This document shows positions 1 to 7,722 of a stretch of 54,439 nucleotides of DNA, one piece after another. Numbering within the stretch: position 1 is the first letter of the stretch; every line of letters starts with the position of its first letter. Under the pieces are notes generated by a model, which was not told the origin of the DNA, did not search any database, and worked only from the letters and a program-made list of their open reading frames with translations. This DNA is from a bacterium (lineage in GTDB: Bacteria > Elusimicrobiota > Elusimicrobia > Elusimicrobiales > UBA9959), in the NCBI GenBank assembly GCA_021811315.1, contig JAJZPF010000015.1:1-54439 (forward strand). Reading direction: 5' to 3'. The translations under genes were made by a program, and so were the position numbers.

Positions 1-112
1 ACTGGACCATCTCCGTCTGCACCCGCTGCCGGCAAAAGATATCTTCCTTTACCCGCTCAGCCGGGATTTCCGACAGGAGCTTTGCGTTGCTTAATACAGC
101 AGAGAGACGGGT
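1..112 (-). other. Open reading frame fragment downstream of the recombinase, running off the window
   Basis: After the recombinase stop codon at 113-115 the same minus-strand frame stays open to base 1 without another stop. It encodes a plausible hydrophilic sequence with the stretch KLLSEIPAERVKEDIF. I see no convincing ATG with a ribosome binding site, so it may be the start of another gene using an alternative codon, or recombinase read-through sequence left by decay. The product is not recognised. Confidence 0.25.
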
Positions 113-354
113 TTACCGAATATTTACCCGCCGCCTGCCTATACGGAAGTTCGAACCGATCTTTTTCAACTTTTCCCTGTTTTCCTCCGCTTTTCCGCTC
201 TCCGCCAGTTCTCCGACGTGAACCGCCTCGCGGTATAGTTCTATTTCCGGTTCGAACCGATTGTCTCCCTGCCGGGCAAAAGCTGCGAGTTTGTTTTCAA
301 TTTCCTTTTTATCATTGACCAATTGGGCTTTACGCTCAGCGTACTCGGACTGCG
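113..354 (-). pseudogene. 3' fragment of serine recombinase, severed by the IS21-family element
   Basis: This is the C-terminal coiled-coil tail of the large serine recombinase whose 5' part lies at 3137-4299. It encodes SEYAERKAQLVNDKKEIENK and ends at TAA 113-115 after a basic tail. Such tails follow the zinc-ribbon domain in the family. The IS element begins at 355, and bases 348-354 (GACTGCG on the plus strand) repeat at 3137-3143 as a target duplication. Joining the two parts with one copy of the duplication reads ...GHLTQSEYAERK... with no frameshift, for 466 codons including the stop. The GTG codon at 367 could start an 84-codon frame, but it lies inside the IS end, so independent expression is unlikely. 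Confidence 0.85.
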
Positions 355-437
355 TGTCACGTCCCACCTAATTGAGGCCGCCCCAGTCCCATGTAACCGA
401 GGCCGCTTTTCCGAATCTGTTTTACTCTAGCATTTTC

Positions 438-1277
438 TTATTTCCGCCTTTGCAACTTTGCCTCGCTTTCTGCGGGCCTCCGTCCAGTACTCCTTTCTTG
501 TTCTGCCGTCCGCTGTTTCGGCGGCACCGGATCCAGACGCAGGTCCGGTAAAACTATTCGGTCCTTCAGTCTGTAACTCTTGCCCTCGAAGACCACTACC
601 TTGGCCGCCTCGAACATCCGGTCTATCGCCGCGTTGGCCAGCACTGGGTCTGCAAACACTTCGCCCCATTCACTTATGTCCCGGTTGGATGTCAGGATCA
701 TCGCCGAATTCTGTTTGCGCCGGTCCAGTAAGTCGAACACTTCCTCCGATACCTCTCGCTTCATCGACACCACACCCCAATCGTCTATTATCCACAGCTG
801 TGCCGACAGGATGCGCCGGAATAAGCCGGCCAGGCTGCCGCGGGCCCGCGCGAATTCTATTTCGGCTATCAGTTTCTTAACGCTCGCGCAGTAAACACGC
901 AGTCCTTCCTTGGCAGCTTTCAGTCCCAGCCCTAACGCCAGGTGCGTCTTCCCCGTGCCTGTCTGCCCAAGGAACAGCGCTATCCCGCGCCGCTTGATGA
1001 ACTCCAAGTCGGATAGTTCTTCGACCGCCGCCTTATCCAGCTTGCGGTTGAAGCCCCAGTCAAAGCCCTCCAGGGCTTTTATCTCGGGGAAATCCGCGTT
1101 CTCGATGCGGCGCGCTATAGCAAGCTCCCGCCGCGCGTCCAGCTCGCGCTCAAGCAGCTCAGCCAGCCAGCTTAAGTCCATCGCACTGCCGTGCTCCGCC
1201 AACACCTCCTCAACTTCCTTCGCCGCCGCCGATAAGTGCAGCGACTTCAACTGTGTCTTTATGGTTTCTACTTTCAT
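438..1277 (-). CDS. istB: IS21-family helper ATPase IstB
   Basis: A 279-residue AAA+ ATPase that loads target DNA and stimulates the IstA transposase. The Walker A motif GQTGTGKTH is near residue 104 and the Walker B motif LWIIDDWG near residue 160. The N-terminal helical domain is typical of IstB, and length is near the family norm of about 250-270. Its ATG overlaps the istA stop by ATGA (1274-1277), so translation is probably coupled. The C terminus is rich in Arg and Glu (TAEQERSTGRRPAESEAK) and slightly longer than usual. No damage is seen. Confidence 0.95.
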   Translation of the reverse strand: MKVETIKTQLKSLHLSAAAKEVEEVLAEHGSAMDLSWLAELLERELDARRELAIARRIENADFPEIKALEGFDWGFNRKLDKAAVEELSDLEFIKRRGIALFLGQTGTGKTHLALGLGLKAAKEGLRVYCASVKKLIAEIEFARARGSLAGLFRRILSAQLWIIDDWGVVSMKREVSEEVFDLLDRRKQNSAMILTSNRDISEWGEVFADPVLANAAIDRMFEAAKVVVFEGKSYRLKDRIVLPDLRLDPVPPKQRTAEQERSTGRRPAESEAKLQRRK

Positions 1278-2887
1278 GCGTGTCCTTCCTCCTTATGCAG
1301 CCCTATGCCGGGCAGCAAATCTTTATACTCGGCTATGCTTCGCGCATACTTATGCCCGCTGACCGTCGGCTGGATCGGTGGCAGCGCCACGCCCTGCGCC
1401 GCAGCGTATTTCGCGTTCTCCAAAAAGCGCTCCACTACCCGGTAGCTCGTACTCCTAAGCGCCAGCGCTTGCCCGCAGGCCTGGTTTATCTCAGCGGCCG
1501 CGTACCGCTTGTCCAGGCTCAGCACGCCCCACACCTTGCGCGTATCCACGAAGCCCTGCCCCTGCTTTAAAACTTCCTCCACCCATTGGCTGACATTGGG
1601 GCCCAGCCGGCCAGCGCGCTCGACGTAAAACCCGCTTTCCCCTAGGCTTTGCTCCCAAGGCTTAAGATGGTGCCGCTTCGCCACTTTCATCTGCCGCGGG
1701 TCCCGGCTGCGCTCATACACCTCCAGCAACTGCGACTCCCGGTAAATAGTCACCTGCTTGGCGTCGGCGATTATCGTCACCATCTTGCCTGTCAGCCCCG
1801 CGCCCACCGCGTAATACCGGCTATCAAAACGCACATAGCCGTCACGCCGTACCAACCCTTCGCTGTACTGCTCCATGGCGTATTCAAGCGCCGGTAATCG
1901 CTTCATAGCCGATTTCTCTTCGGTCTCCCAGACCTCCGCCGGCCGCCGCCGCGTGGTCCCGTGCGGCTTGCCATTGGCCAACTCTACTTTGCCGCGCAGG
2001 TGCGCCTCTTCAGCCTCAATGCTTTCCCAGGCCCCGTCACGCGACTGCCGCAGCCGCCGCATATACGGCACCTGCTTCTCGACGTGCCCCTTCATCTGCG
2101 GCTCCCGCGGCGGCAGGCACTCCCAGAAAAATCCGTAATGCCCCGCAAATCGCTCCGCCACAGGGTTCAGCAGTGGCTCGTAAAGGCTCGCGGTCAACGC
2201 TATACACTTCGGGTTATCTATCGTGATCTTCCGCGGTACCCCGCCCAGCTCCCGGAACATGCTCTCGACGGCGCGCAGCGTGGTTTCCACGTCCATACGC
2301 CACACTAGGCGCACCAGCCGCCGCCGCGAATAACCCATCACGCCGATAAAGGCCCACGCTATGCGTTTACGGCCGCTTACCGGGTCCGGAACATGGCACA
2401 GCTTGCCCCAGTCCAGGATCAGCGCTTCGCCGGGGTCATGCGCTATTTCCGGAATTACACGCCCCTCGCCTTCTACGCTGGCTATGCCGCTGCGCGCAAG
2501 ATAACGGTAGAAACTGGACCGGCTTACCTCGGCCAGCACTTCTTTGGGCAACTCCTCGTAAACCGTTATCGGGTCCCACCCGGCCTCTAGGCGCCCTTCG
2601 ATCCAGCCGCGGATGGCTTCAAGCTTCTGGTGCTCGGCAGACTGCCGTCCGCTGCGCCGGTCCTCGTTATCGGGGAATACGGCCGCTGGATAGGCTGGCA
2701 GGGCTACAGGGCCGGCGCCGCGGCCTTCCGGAGGCAGATAGCCGCCGGCCTTTGCTTTATCGCGCAGCTTCTTTATCCGGCCCTTGCCGACTTTAAGGCT
2801 TGCGACGATATCCATTACAGATGCGCCGCTCATCAGCAATTCCACTATTTTCCGGTCCATCAGCCGCCTCCTGGTTGTACGCGTCAT
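1274..2887 (-). CDS. istA: IS21-family DDE transposase IstA
   Basis: A 537-residue transposase that cuts and joins IS21-type ends with IstB. The N terminus (about 1-45) is a helix-turn-helix (MSGASVMDIVASLKVGKG). The RNase H-like catalytic core carries the acidic residues in LILDWGKL (first D), ITIDNPK (second D) and MKGHVEK (E). The C-terminal part has the beta-barrel domain seen in IstA (YVRFDSRYYAVGAGL). Length and layout are normal and the frame is intact. It is transcribed from the right end, where six 35-bp-spaced end motifs precede the gene, so its own product may bind upstream of its promoter. The start is the ATG at 2887 after an AGGAGGATGA ribosome binding site. Confidence 0.95.
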   Translation of the reverse strand: MTRTTRRRLMDRKIVELLMSGASVMDIVASLKVGKGRIKKLRDKAKAGGYLPPEGRGAGPVALPAYPAAVFPDNEDRRSGRQSAEHQKLEAIRGWIEGRLEAGWDPITVYEELPKEVLAEVSRSSFYRYLARSGIASVEGEGRVIPEIAHDPGEALILDWGKLCHVPDPVSGRKRIAWAFIGVMGYSRRRLVRLVWRMDVETTLRAVESMFRELGGVPRKITIDNPKCIALTASLYEPLLNPVAERFAGHYGFFWECLPPREPQMKGHVEKQVPYMRRLRQSRDGAWESIEAEEAHLRGKVELANGKPHGTTRRRPAEVWETEEKSAMKRLPALEYAMEQYSEGLVRRDGYVRFDSRYYAVGAGLTGKMVTIIADAKQVTIYRESQLLEVYERSRDPRQMKVAKRHHLKPWEQSLGESGFYVERAGRLGPNVSQWVEEVLKQGQGFVDTRKVWGVLSLDKRYAAAEINQACGQALALRSTSYRVVERFLENAKYAAAQGVALPPIQPTVSGHKYARSIAEYKDLLPGIGLHKEEGHA

Positions 2888-2939
2888 TTCATCCTCCTGT
2901 GGTGTGTATGGAGGATAGTCTAACGCTTTCCGACAGGGG

Positions 2940-3136
2940 TCCGGTTACATGGGAACAGGACCCCGTTTGCAGGATTCGGTTTGGTGGGATTAGAACCGGT
3001 TAAACCGGCCTCGGTTTGCTGGGAATGACCCTGGCAATACCGGCCTCGGTTAACTGGGAATAGATGCCGCCAATGCGGCCTCGATTAGGTGGGAATTACT
3101 GTCTGTTTTACGGCCTCGGGTAGCTGGGACGGAACA
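2940..3136 (-). repeat. Six transposase-binding-type motifs at exact 35-bp period (IS21 right end)
   Basis: A motif like CGGCCTCGGTTNNCTGGGA occurs with its GGGA at 2951, 2986, 3021, 3056, 3091 and 3126, each 35 bp after the last. The outer four copies (3006, 3041, 3076, 3111) keep the CGGCCTCG half. The inner two are degenerate. The period is a little over three helical turns, so all copies face nearly the same side of the DNA. At the left end two inverted copies sit 25 bp apart (362 and 387). This asymmetry could let the transposase tell the two ends apart. Confidence 0.85.
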
Positions 3137-4299
3137 GACTGCGTAAGGTGGCCTTGCAGTACCAAGTCCAGCAACTTGCCCAATTGGTCTGTAAGGATAA
3201 CCAAATTAACTCGCAGCTTTTGCCGGGCACTCTCCCCGGCCTGGGCCGACGCGGCTCGTTCCTTCTCCGCCATAAGGATGAGCCCGGCGGCCAGGGCCGG
3301 GGGTAAGGAAACCGATTTTAATTCACCTTTTATCTGCTCCGTTATTTCCTCTTCACGAACGTAGGGCTCAGCACAAGGCCCCTTGCGCTTGGTACAGCGC
3401 AGGTAGTTGTGTTCTTTCTGGGTTTCCGTGGTGATGAAGCAATCGCACTCCTGGCAGTGGAATACTCCCCGGTAGGTGTACGGCTTCAACCTTGGCCCCT
3501 TGGGCTTGCTTTTACGGAGCATTACGGCCTGGCAACGGTCGAACAGGTCTTTAGTTATGATCGCCTCGTGCTTGCCCTCGTAGAGCTCGCCCTTATACCT
3601 TATAAGCCCGTAGTAGACGGGGTTCTTGAGCATATACTGATAGTTGCCCACTGAAAGGGCGGTGTGCCGCCCTTTCAGGCCAACCTCATTCATTATGCGG
3701 CGAATTTCGGCCAACGGGTAGTCTCCTGACGAATACAGTTCAAAGGTTTTCCGGATAAAGACCGCCCGGTCTTTATCCGGATAGATCGTCTTGGTGTTCT
3801 TGTCGTTCAGGTAGCCGAGCGGGGCGCAACAGGGCCAAATACCATTGCGGAGTTTTTGGCGAAAGCCCCGCCGAATATTTTCCGACAGGTTATCAACGTA
3901 GTATTTGGACTGGCCGAACGCTATTGAAAGCATGAACTTTCCCTGCGGTGTAGGGTCAAACCAAAAGGTCGGAAACTTCAAGGCCGTTATCTTGGTGGTG
4001 TCCACCAAGTATATAATGCGCCCGCCGTCGATACTATTCCTAGCTAGGCGGTCCGGGTGCCAGGCGATTATGCCCTGCGCCTTGCCATCCTCGATAGAGG
4101 CTATCATGTCATTGAAGATTTCTCGACCCGGCTCCTTGGCGGTCTTGCTCTCAATGAACTCTTTTACAATTATGAGGTTCTCTTTCTTGGCGTATTCGCG
4201 GAGTTCCGCGAGCTGCCCCTCTATGGATAGGATTTGCCTGTCAGGTTCGTCCGTGGACTTTCTGGCGTAAAGAAAATACCGCATGTCTTGGTTCTGCAT
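3137..4299 (-). pseudogene. 5' part of large serine recombinase (interrupted by the IS)
   Basis: A site-specific recombinase of the resolvase/invertase superfamily, which cuts and rejoins DNA through a serine. The catalytic N-terminal domain holds YARKSTDE (the Ser nucleophile) and WHPDRLARN. The recombinase domain has GIWPCCAPLGYLN and NPVYYGLIRYKGELYEGKHE. A zinc ribbon has HCQECDCF with a later CTKRKGPC. A coiled coil follows and is cut at LLDLVLQGHLTQ. I prefer the ATG at 4299 (GGAGG four bases upstream) over 4311. Past 3137 the frame runs 17 codons into IS DNA and stops at 3085. The protein therefore keeps the catalytic and zinc-ribbon domains but loses about 78 C-terminal residues, including most of the coiled coil. 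Residual activity is doubtful. Confidence 0.88.
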
Positions 4300-4319
4300 A
4301 AGACCTCCCATACCTTGCG

Positions 4320-4500
4320 CTTAATGCCGGTTTGGCCCAGCAGGGCGGAACCGGCATTAAGGGCTAACTCCGCAACTCTCCGCCGCGCGTAAGGCCGGCT
4401 TTGCTTACCAAAGCTAAGACGGCCTTACATGCGGCGATAAAGAAGAAGATCGGTTCGGGAAACGCTCTGCGTTTCCTCAGGGCGCCAGCCCTGAAACTTC
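4320..4500. repeat. Cluster of four strong dyads upstream of the recombinase
   Basis: Directly upstream of the recombinase lie successive palindromes. CTTAATGCCGGTT (4320-4332) pairs with 4349-4361, with a GCCC/GGGC inner stem. CGCCGC...GTAAGGCCG...GCTTTG (4381-4403) pairs with 4409-4436. GGAAACGC-TCT-GCGTTTCC is followed at once by CAGGGC-GCCA-GCCCTG (about 4459-4495). These may be operators, part of an attachment or resolution site, or remains of palindromic elements. The sequence alone does not decide. Confidence 0.55.
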
Positions 4501-4535
4501 CGTAGGGGCAGGCGGCGGCTTTCCGTCGAGTTTAA
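4437..4535 (+). pseudogene. Inverted remnant of the recombinase 3' end with a palindromic insertion
   Basis: Plus-strand AAGATCGGTTCG near 4446 and AACTTCCGTAGGGGCAGGCG near 4500 match the last codons of the recombinase (complement of 128-165, encoding KIGSNFRIGRR). They are separated here by about 37 bp that form two perfect hairpins. The match ends at the CGGCGG tract. The recombinase is thus flanked on its upstream side by an inverted, interrupted copy of its own tail, as expected from a second decayed recombinase or a rearranged element end. No functional product is expected. Confidence 0.5.
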
Positions 4536-4621
4536 AAAACCTTGGGAATTTATATTTAATTTTAATTCTGCGCGCGCAGAAAATTTAAATTTTAATTCCG
4601 ATTTTTTCAAAAGTCAAAAAG

Positions 4622-4938
4622 TTCGGAGCTTCACCATCAAAGTTCGAGGCTACTTCGCGCAACATCCCGAGGAATCATTATAAATACCGCTTTCGATCTG
4701 TTTTAGCGAAGGAGTCCCGAGCTTATCCGCGAGATGTCGTCGCAGGCGTGGCCACGAAGCGCGGCCCCGCACTGCTCCTTGCCGCGAGAAGGCGGGTTCG
4801 CAGGGCGGCGGCACTAACGCGCCTTGCACCTGCTCCCAAGGTAGGCTGCATCTTATTGCAACCTCCTATGCGCGGCCTGCTGGCCGCTCCCGTCCGCCTT
4901 CGGCGTCCGTACAAATCAGAAATTATTCCCCGCGCGCA
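4622..4938 (+). repeat. Left arm of 317-bp inverted repeat flanking the AT-rich cargo operon
   Basis: Aligned without gaps to the complement of 8181-8497. By eye the inner ~248 bp (4690-4938) are identical, while the outer 68 bp (4622-4689) carry about eight substitutions. The arm is GC-rich, unlike the AT-rich DNA it bounds. It contains GCGGCC-AGCA-GGCCGC and other short dyads. One strand of the arm has no stops, but the substitutions in the outer part change amino acids, so it is more likely a DNA or RNA element than a gene. Similarity may extend to about 4596 on the outer side. Confidence 0.9.
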
Positions 4939-5002
4939 TCAATCTTCGCTGTTATAAGCCGCAACCAACCTTTCGTCCGCAATGTGTTTTCCGATAATTA
5001 AA

Positions 5003-5419
5003 TTATCGGAAGTTTTTAAAAGCAGGCTTGAGAACTTCTGTTAAAGCCAACTCGAAGATTTGCCGATCCGTTTCCACTTTGACTTCTTTCCAATAAATCA
5101 CTAAATGTCCCAAGTTAGAAGAAAAGAACCTGTGCCATTTATTGCTTTTCGTGTCTCCTGGAACTTTTTTGAATGCCTCGTAATAATGACTTTTCAGCCT
5201 ATTGAATAGCGGAGACGCTTTCCCAATATAGAGGCATTCTCCATCTTTTTTAAAATACACGTATAAGCCATGCCCTTTAGGGAGAACCTTCCTAAGTATT
5301 TCAATTTGGCTTTTTCTTGCTTCTGGACTACTTGGTTCCTGGTGCGTGAAGTCAAAAGAACTCCATGTTTCCAATGGCCACAGTTGATGTTCTGTAAGGA
5401 GTTTTTCGTAGTCAATCAT
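5003..5419 (-). CDS. GIY-YIG endonuclease domain protein
   Basis: A 138-residue protein with a single GIY-YIG domain that would cut DNA through a metal-dependent tyrosine/arginine site. Visible residues: GLY (51-53), YIG (64-66), Arg74 in RLKSHYY, Glu123 nine residues before Pro132, and Asn136. All key positions of the fold are present. An N-terminal segment of about 45 residues has no recognised domain. It is the last gene of the AT-rich cargo operon, 31 bases after the secreted-protein gene. Stand-alone GIY-YIG proteins occur in mobile elements, restriction systems and repair, and which applies here cannot be told. The left inverted repeat starts about 65 bp beyond its stop. Confidence 0.8.
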   Translation of the reverse strand: MIDYEKLLTEHQLWPLETWSSFDFTHQEPSSPEARKSQIEILRKVLPKGHGLYVYFKKDGECLYIGKASPLFNRLKSHYYEAFKKVPGDTKSNKWHRFFSSNLGHLVIYWKEVKVETDRQIFELALTEVLKPAFKNFR

Positions 5420-5450
5420 CTATATGCCTCATGGGAATTGCTCTTTTCTC

Positions 5451-5990
5451 TTACTTACCCTTTGCCGGATGTTTCGCTGCAACCTTTTTCACGCTCCGTG
5501 CTTTCTCTGAATTTGGAAATTTAAAAGCGTGCACCTCCTGATCAAACCCGTCTAATGAAGTGTATTTATAAATTCCGGCATATACGACCTGGGGAGAATA
5601 GTCAGTAAGAGATTGGTTTGACTTGAAGTTTTCACCTGTATACAGAAACGCAAACTGATGTATCCCTGTTTCAGCCGGGGTCAGCGAATCCGGATTAACA
5701 TCGAGCAAATATCCGTTTGCCATCTTTTGTATTGGAATCATCCATTTTACCGAATACAAGCACTCTTTATTTTCAGGCTGTTCGAAGTAGTTCTTAGCGA
5801 TATCCCCATTGGCTATTGCCATCCGGTTCATTGTACTTACCCTATCCAAAGCTAGCGGCAGAGATATATTTGAGCACCGTTGCGTATCTGATGACACCAC
5901 AGTATTAGCTTTTATAGAATCCGAGGACTTAGCCTGTGCAAAGGCTATAGAAGGCAGGCCAATCAGAAGAGTTAAAGCAATTGCTTTCAT
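5451..5990 (-). CDS. Secreted/periplasmic protein of unknown function
   Basis: A 179-residue protein with a clear signal peptide (residues 1-18, ending AFA-Q). The mature part has two cysteines (in QRCSN and KECLY) that could form a disulfide, and ends in a Lys/Ala-rich tail. I recognise no family. Its ATG overlaps the stop of the PD-(D/E)XK-like gene by four bases (5987-5990), so the two are translationally coupled. A periplasmic partner for a cytosolic nuclease-like protein is an odd pairing. Codon use is AT-rich like the rest of the cargo operon. Confidence 0.7.
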   Translation of the reverse strand: MKAIALTLLIGLPSIAFAQAKSSDSIKANTVVSSDTQRCSNISLPLALDRVSTMNRMAIANGDIAKNYFEQPENKECLYSVKWMIPIQKMANGYLLDVNPDSLTPAETGIHQFAFLYTGENFKSNQSLTDYSPQVVYAGIYKYTSLDGFDQEVHAFKFPNSEKARSVKKVAAKHPAKGK

Positions 5991-6838
5991 ACGCTAGCCG
6001 CCTCCTGTTTTTTTTCATTAAGCAAGAACTCTCTGGCTTTTGCCCTCGTAGTTCCATCCACCCTTTTTGAGGCGCAAATATATTCAAGGACTGGCATTTC
6101 CCATTTATGATTGAAGATATTTCTTCCTGCGCCCCATTTTGTTTGGATTGAATTCTTCGTATAACCCTTTTCCATCAAGAGACTAATAGCCTCTTTACGC
6201 GATCCATTTTTCAAGCACTGATAAAAATCAACAAATGTTTTTAAACCTATGGCCTCTCGAAGGTCACACATCTGCTTATTCTTTCTATCCGAATGCGTCT
6301 TAATCTGACCGGCATGCACCCTTGGGGGTTCATTAATCTCACTGGTCTGCTGTGGATAGATAAATTTGTTGTAATGACACATAAACTGAATCATCCTCAA
6401 TAACGGCATATGCTCCGAGACGGCGTTATTGTTGATCATCTTACTGCCTAAATCCTCTTTAATCTCCTTGATAAACTCCCTGACTAATTTAACTTTCCCA
6501 CCGCCGACCGTTTCATGTTGCTTACTTGAGGCATACTCAAAGAGAGCAATCTGTTCTATTTCGGTTGGCAATGTGGTTCCTCGAAACAATGCCGGGATAT
6601 ATTTTTTGCCGGCCTGGAATTTCTTCTGATACCGTGCTTCTCTCTTTCCCCAACTATAACAATCCATTGAGGGTTCCATATGGACGAGGTGCTTTGTTTC
6701 AGGGTTAAAAGCCACAACATCCAACTCGCACTCATAGCCACCTCGCGCTCTTTTACCTACAAGCACATTTTGCCGAACAAAATAACCCTTATAGGCGTAC
6801 CACTCACTGGCTAACTGTTCTAAAAAGTTTGAACTCAT
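5987..6838 (-). CDS. PD-(D/E)XK-like nuclease-fold protein (putative)
   Basis: A 283-residue protein. Its N-terminal ~90 residues resemble the restriction-endonuclease-like fold: Glu12 in the first helix (LEQLASEWYAYKGYFV), then ECELDVVAF (Asp40), then LVHMEPSMD (Glu55). The lysine expected two residues after the last acid is Ser57, so activity is uncertain. A basic stretch KKFQAGKKYIP follows. The C-terminal part (about 150-283) is helical and unrecognised, and could bind DNA or a partner. It lies second from the operon end, five bases after the zinc-ribbon gene. I infer a nucleic-acid-related role; the family assignment is moderate at best. Confidence 0.55.
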   Translation of the reverse strand: MSSNFLEQLASEWYAYKGYFVRQNVLVGKRARGGYECELDVVAFNPETKHLVHMEPSMDCYSWGKREARYQKKFQAGKKYIPALFRGTTLPTEIEQIALFEYASSKQHETVGGGKVKLVREFIKEIKEDLGSKMINNNAVSEHMPLLRMIQFMCHYNKFIYPQQTSEINEPPRVHAGQIKTHSDRKNKQMCDLREAIGLKTFVDFYQCLKNGSRKEAISLLMEKGYTKNSIQTKWGAGRNIFNHKWEMPVLEYICASKRVDGTTRAKAREFLLNEKKQEAASV

Positions 6839-6843
6839 AGTTT

Positions 6844-7452
6844 TTATTCTCCTTCCACTTTAGACTCATGTATTTGCTCTTTAACTAAATATTTGCGGAT
6901 TGCCCATCCGCAACTCGCGAAAAGCAGCAGGAACCACATGGTTATTAAAAAAATACCTGCTATGCTAGAAGCCGCAGGCAAGGAAGGTTCAGGAGGGAGT
7001 GGTATTATCTTAAATATAGCGACTGGCAATATTACGCAAATCGCACTCAGAATGACGGGCCAGGCAATAAAACCCTTCAATTCAATTTTATAGTACCTAA
7101 AAACCGTACCCTTCACAATACGATTAAGAAAGGCAAAGAAAACTATATAGGCGAAGACCAAAACTAGAATTTCAAAAATTTTGTGCGTGCCAGAAAATAC
7201 AGTCTTGAATACCATATTAAACAGCACGTTGAAAATGAAAACTGGCCACCAAACCGACCAGCCTATTTTCACATTGGTTGCCGTAAATAAATGTTTGCGG
7301 CGGGCTGGTGGAGTAAGCGAGGTCCCTCTGCGCATGCGGTCCTGAAAAGACATCGTGGTGGTGCCCTGCGAGAGCGGTTCGCTTTTTCTGCCACAATGTA
7401 TACAGGATGTGGAATTTTCTTCGATTTCTTTTTGACAATTATTACATTTCAT
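6844..7452 (-). CDS. Zinc-ribbon protein with transmembrane segments
   Basis: Starts with a zinc ribbon (MKCNNCQKEI...CIHCGRKSE, CxxC...CxxC), then a ~45-residue cytosolic stretch and four hydrophobic segments (near residues 65-80, 90-110, 125-150 and 165-190), ending in a charged tail. Such zinc-ribbon membrane proteins are common and usually unassigned. I chose the ATG at 7452 over the upstream one at 7479 because AAGGG lies at a suitable distance and the zinc ribbon then sits at the N terminus. The gene follows the HTH gene by 46 bases in the cargo operon. Confidence 0.7.
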   Translation of the reverse strand: MKCNNCQKEIEENSTSCIHCGRKSEPLSQGTTTMSFQDRMRRGTSLTPPARRKHLFTATNVKIGWSVWWPVFIFNVLFNMVFKTVFSGTHKIFEILVLVFAYIVFFAFLNRIVKGTVFRYYKIELKGFIAWPVILSAICVILPVAIFKIIPLPPEPSLPAASSIAGIFLITMWFLLLFASCGWAIRKYLVKEQIHESKVEGE

Positions 7453-7498
7453 GTTTACACCCTTACTGGAAGATTGCACGAAACTATTCTCTTTACCC

Positions 7499-7675
7499 CT
7501 ATCCGTTAGATCGAGACTTTATAAATTGAGCCAGAGCAGTAGGGCTTATCTTCCATTGCCCTATCTTTACAGCTTTAATCTCTTTTTTTGCAATCAAATC
7601 CCTTACCCACTCCTCGGTAATGCCAAGTTTTTTAGATACCTGACGAACAGTCAGATATTTTGCGATATCATCCAT
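7499..7675 (-). CDS. Small excisionase-like helix-turn-helix protein (58 aa)
   Basis: A 58-codon gene. The product begins MDDIAKYLTVRQVSKKLGIT and continues EEWVRDLIAKKEIKAVKIG, then WKISPTALAQF. This is the classic layout of MerR/excisionase-type HTH_17 proteins: helix-turn-helix, a basic recognition region, and a short wing. AGGAG six bases upstream fixes the start. It is the first gene of the AT-rich operon, directly behind the promoter at 7723-7751. It could repress that promoter or act as a recombination directionality factor for an integrase. Family membership is fairly sure; the role is inferred. Confidence 0.85.
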   Translation of the reverse strand: MDDIAKYLTVRQVSKKLGITEEWVRDLIAKKEIKAVKIGQWKISPTALAQFIKSRSNG

Positions 7676-7722
7676 TAAAAGCTCCTGATTCGGTGAATCC
7701 CCGCTAATCCCTATTAGTCCTT

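Larger units (their letters stand above)
355..3136 (-). mobile_element. IS21-family insertion sequence, complete, 2782 bp, inserted in a recombinase gene
   Basis: The element carries istA (1274-2887) and istB (438-1277) in the usual order with a 4-base overlap. Its ends are TG...CA: the left end reads TGTCACGTCCCACC and the complement of the right end reads TGTTCCGTCCCAGC, both followed by a GAGGCCG motif. The 7-bp direct repeat GACTGCG flanks it at 348-354 and 3137-3143. Two terminal motif copies lie at the left end (TCCCA at 362 and 387, 25 bp apart) and six at the right end, exactly 35 bp apart. Repeated transposase-binding motifs near the ends are known for IS21. Both open frames are intact and the duplication is unaltered, so insertion looks recent and the element may still be active. 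Confidence 0.92.

Noticed and set aside
2940-3136. Possible CRISPR array because of evenly spaced repeats
   Set aside because: The period is only 35 bp with ~20-bp motifs and 15-bp gaps. It lies at an IS end, the motif also occurs at the other end in inverse orientation, and no cas gene is present.
4723-4914. A 63-codon open frame in the left arm, identical to one in the right arm
   Set aside because: Both copies come from the inverted repeat itself; low-complexity Arg/Ala composition and no recognisable domain.
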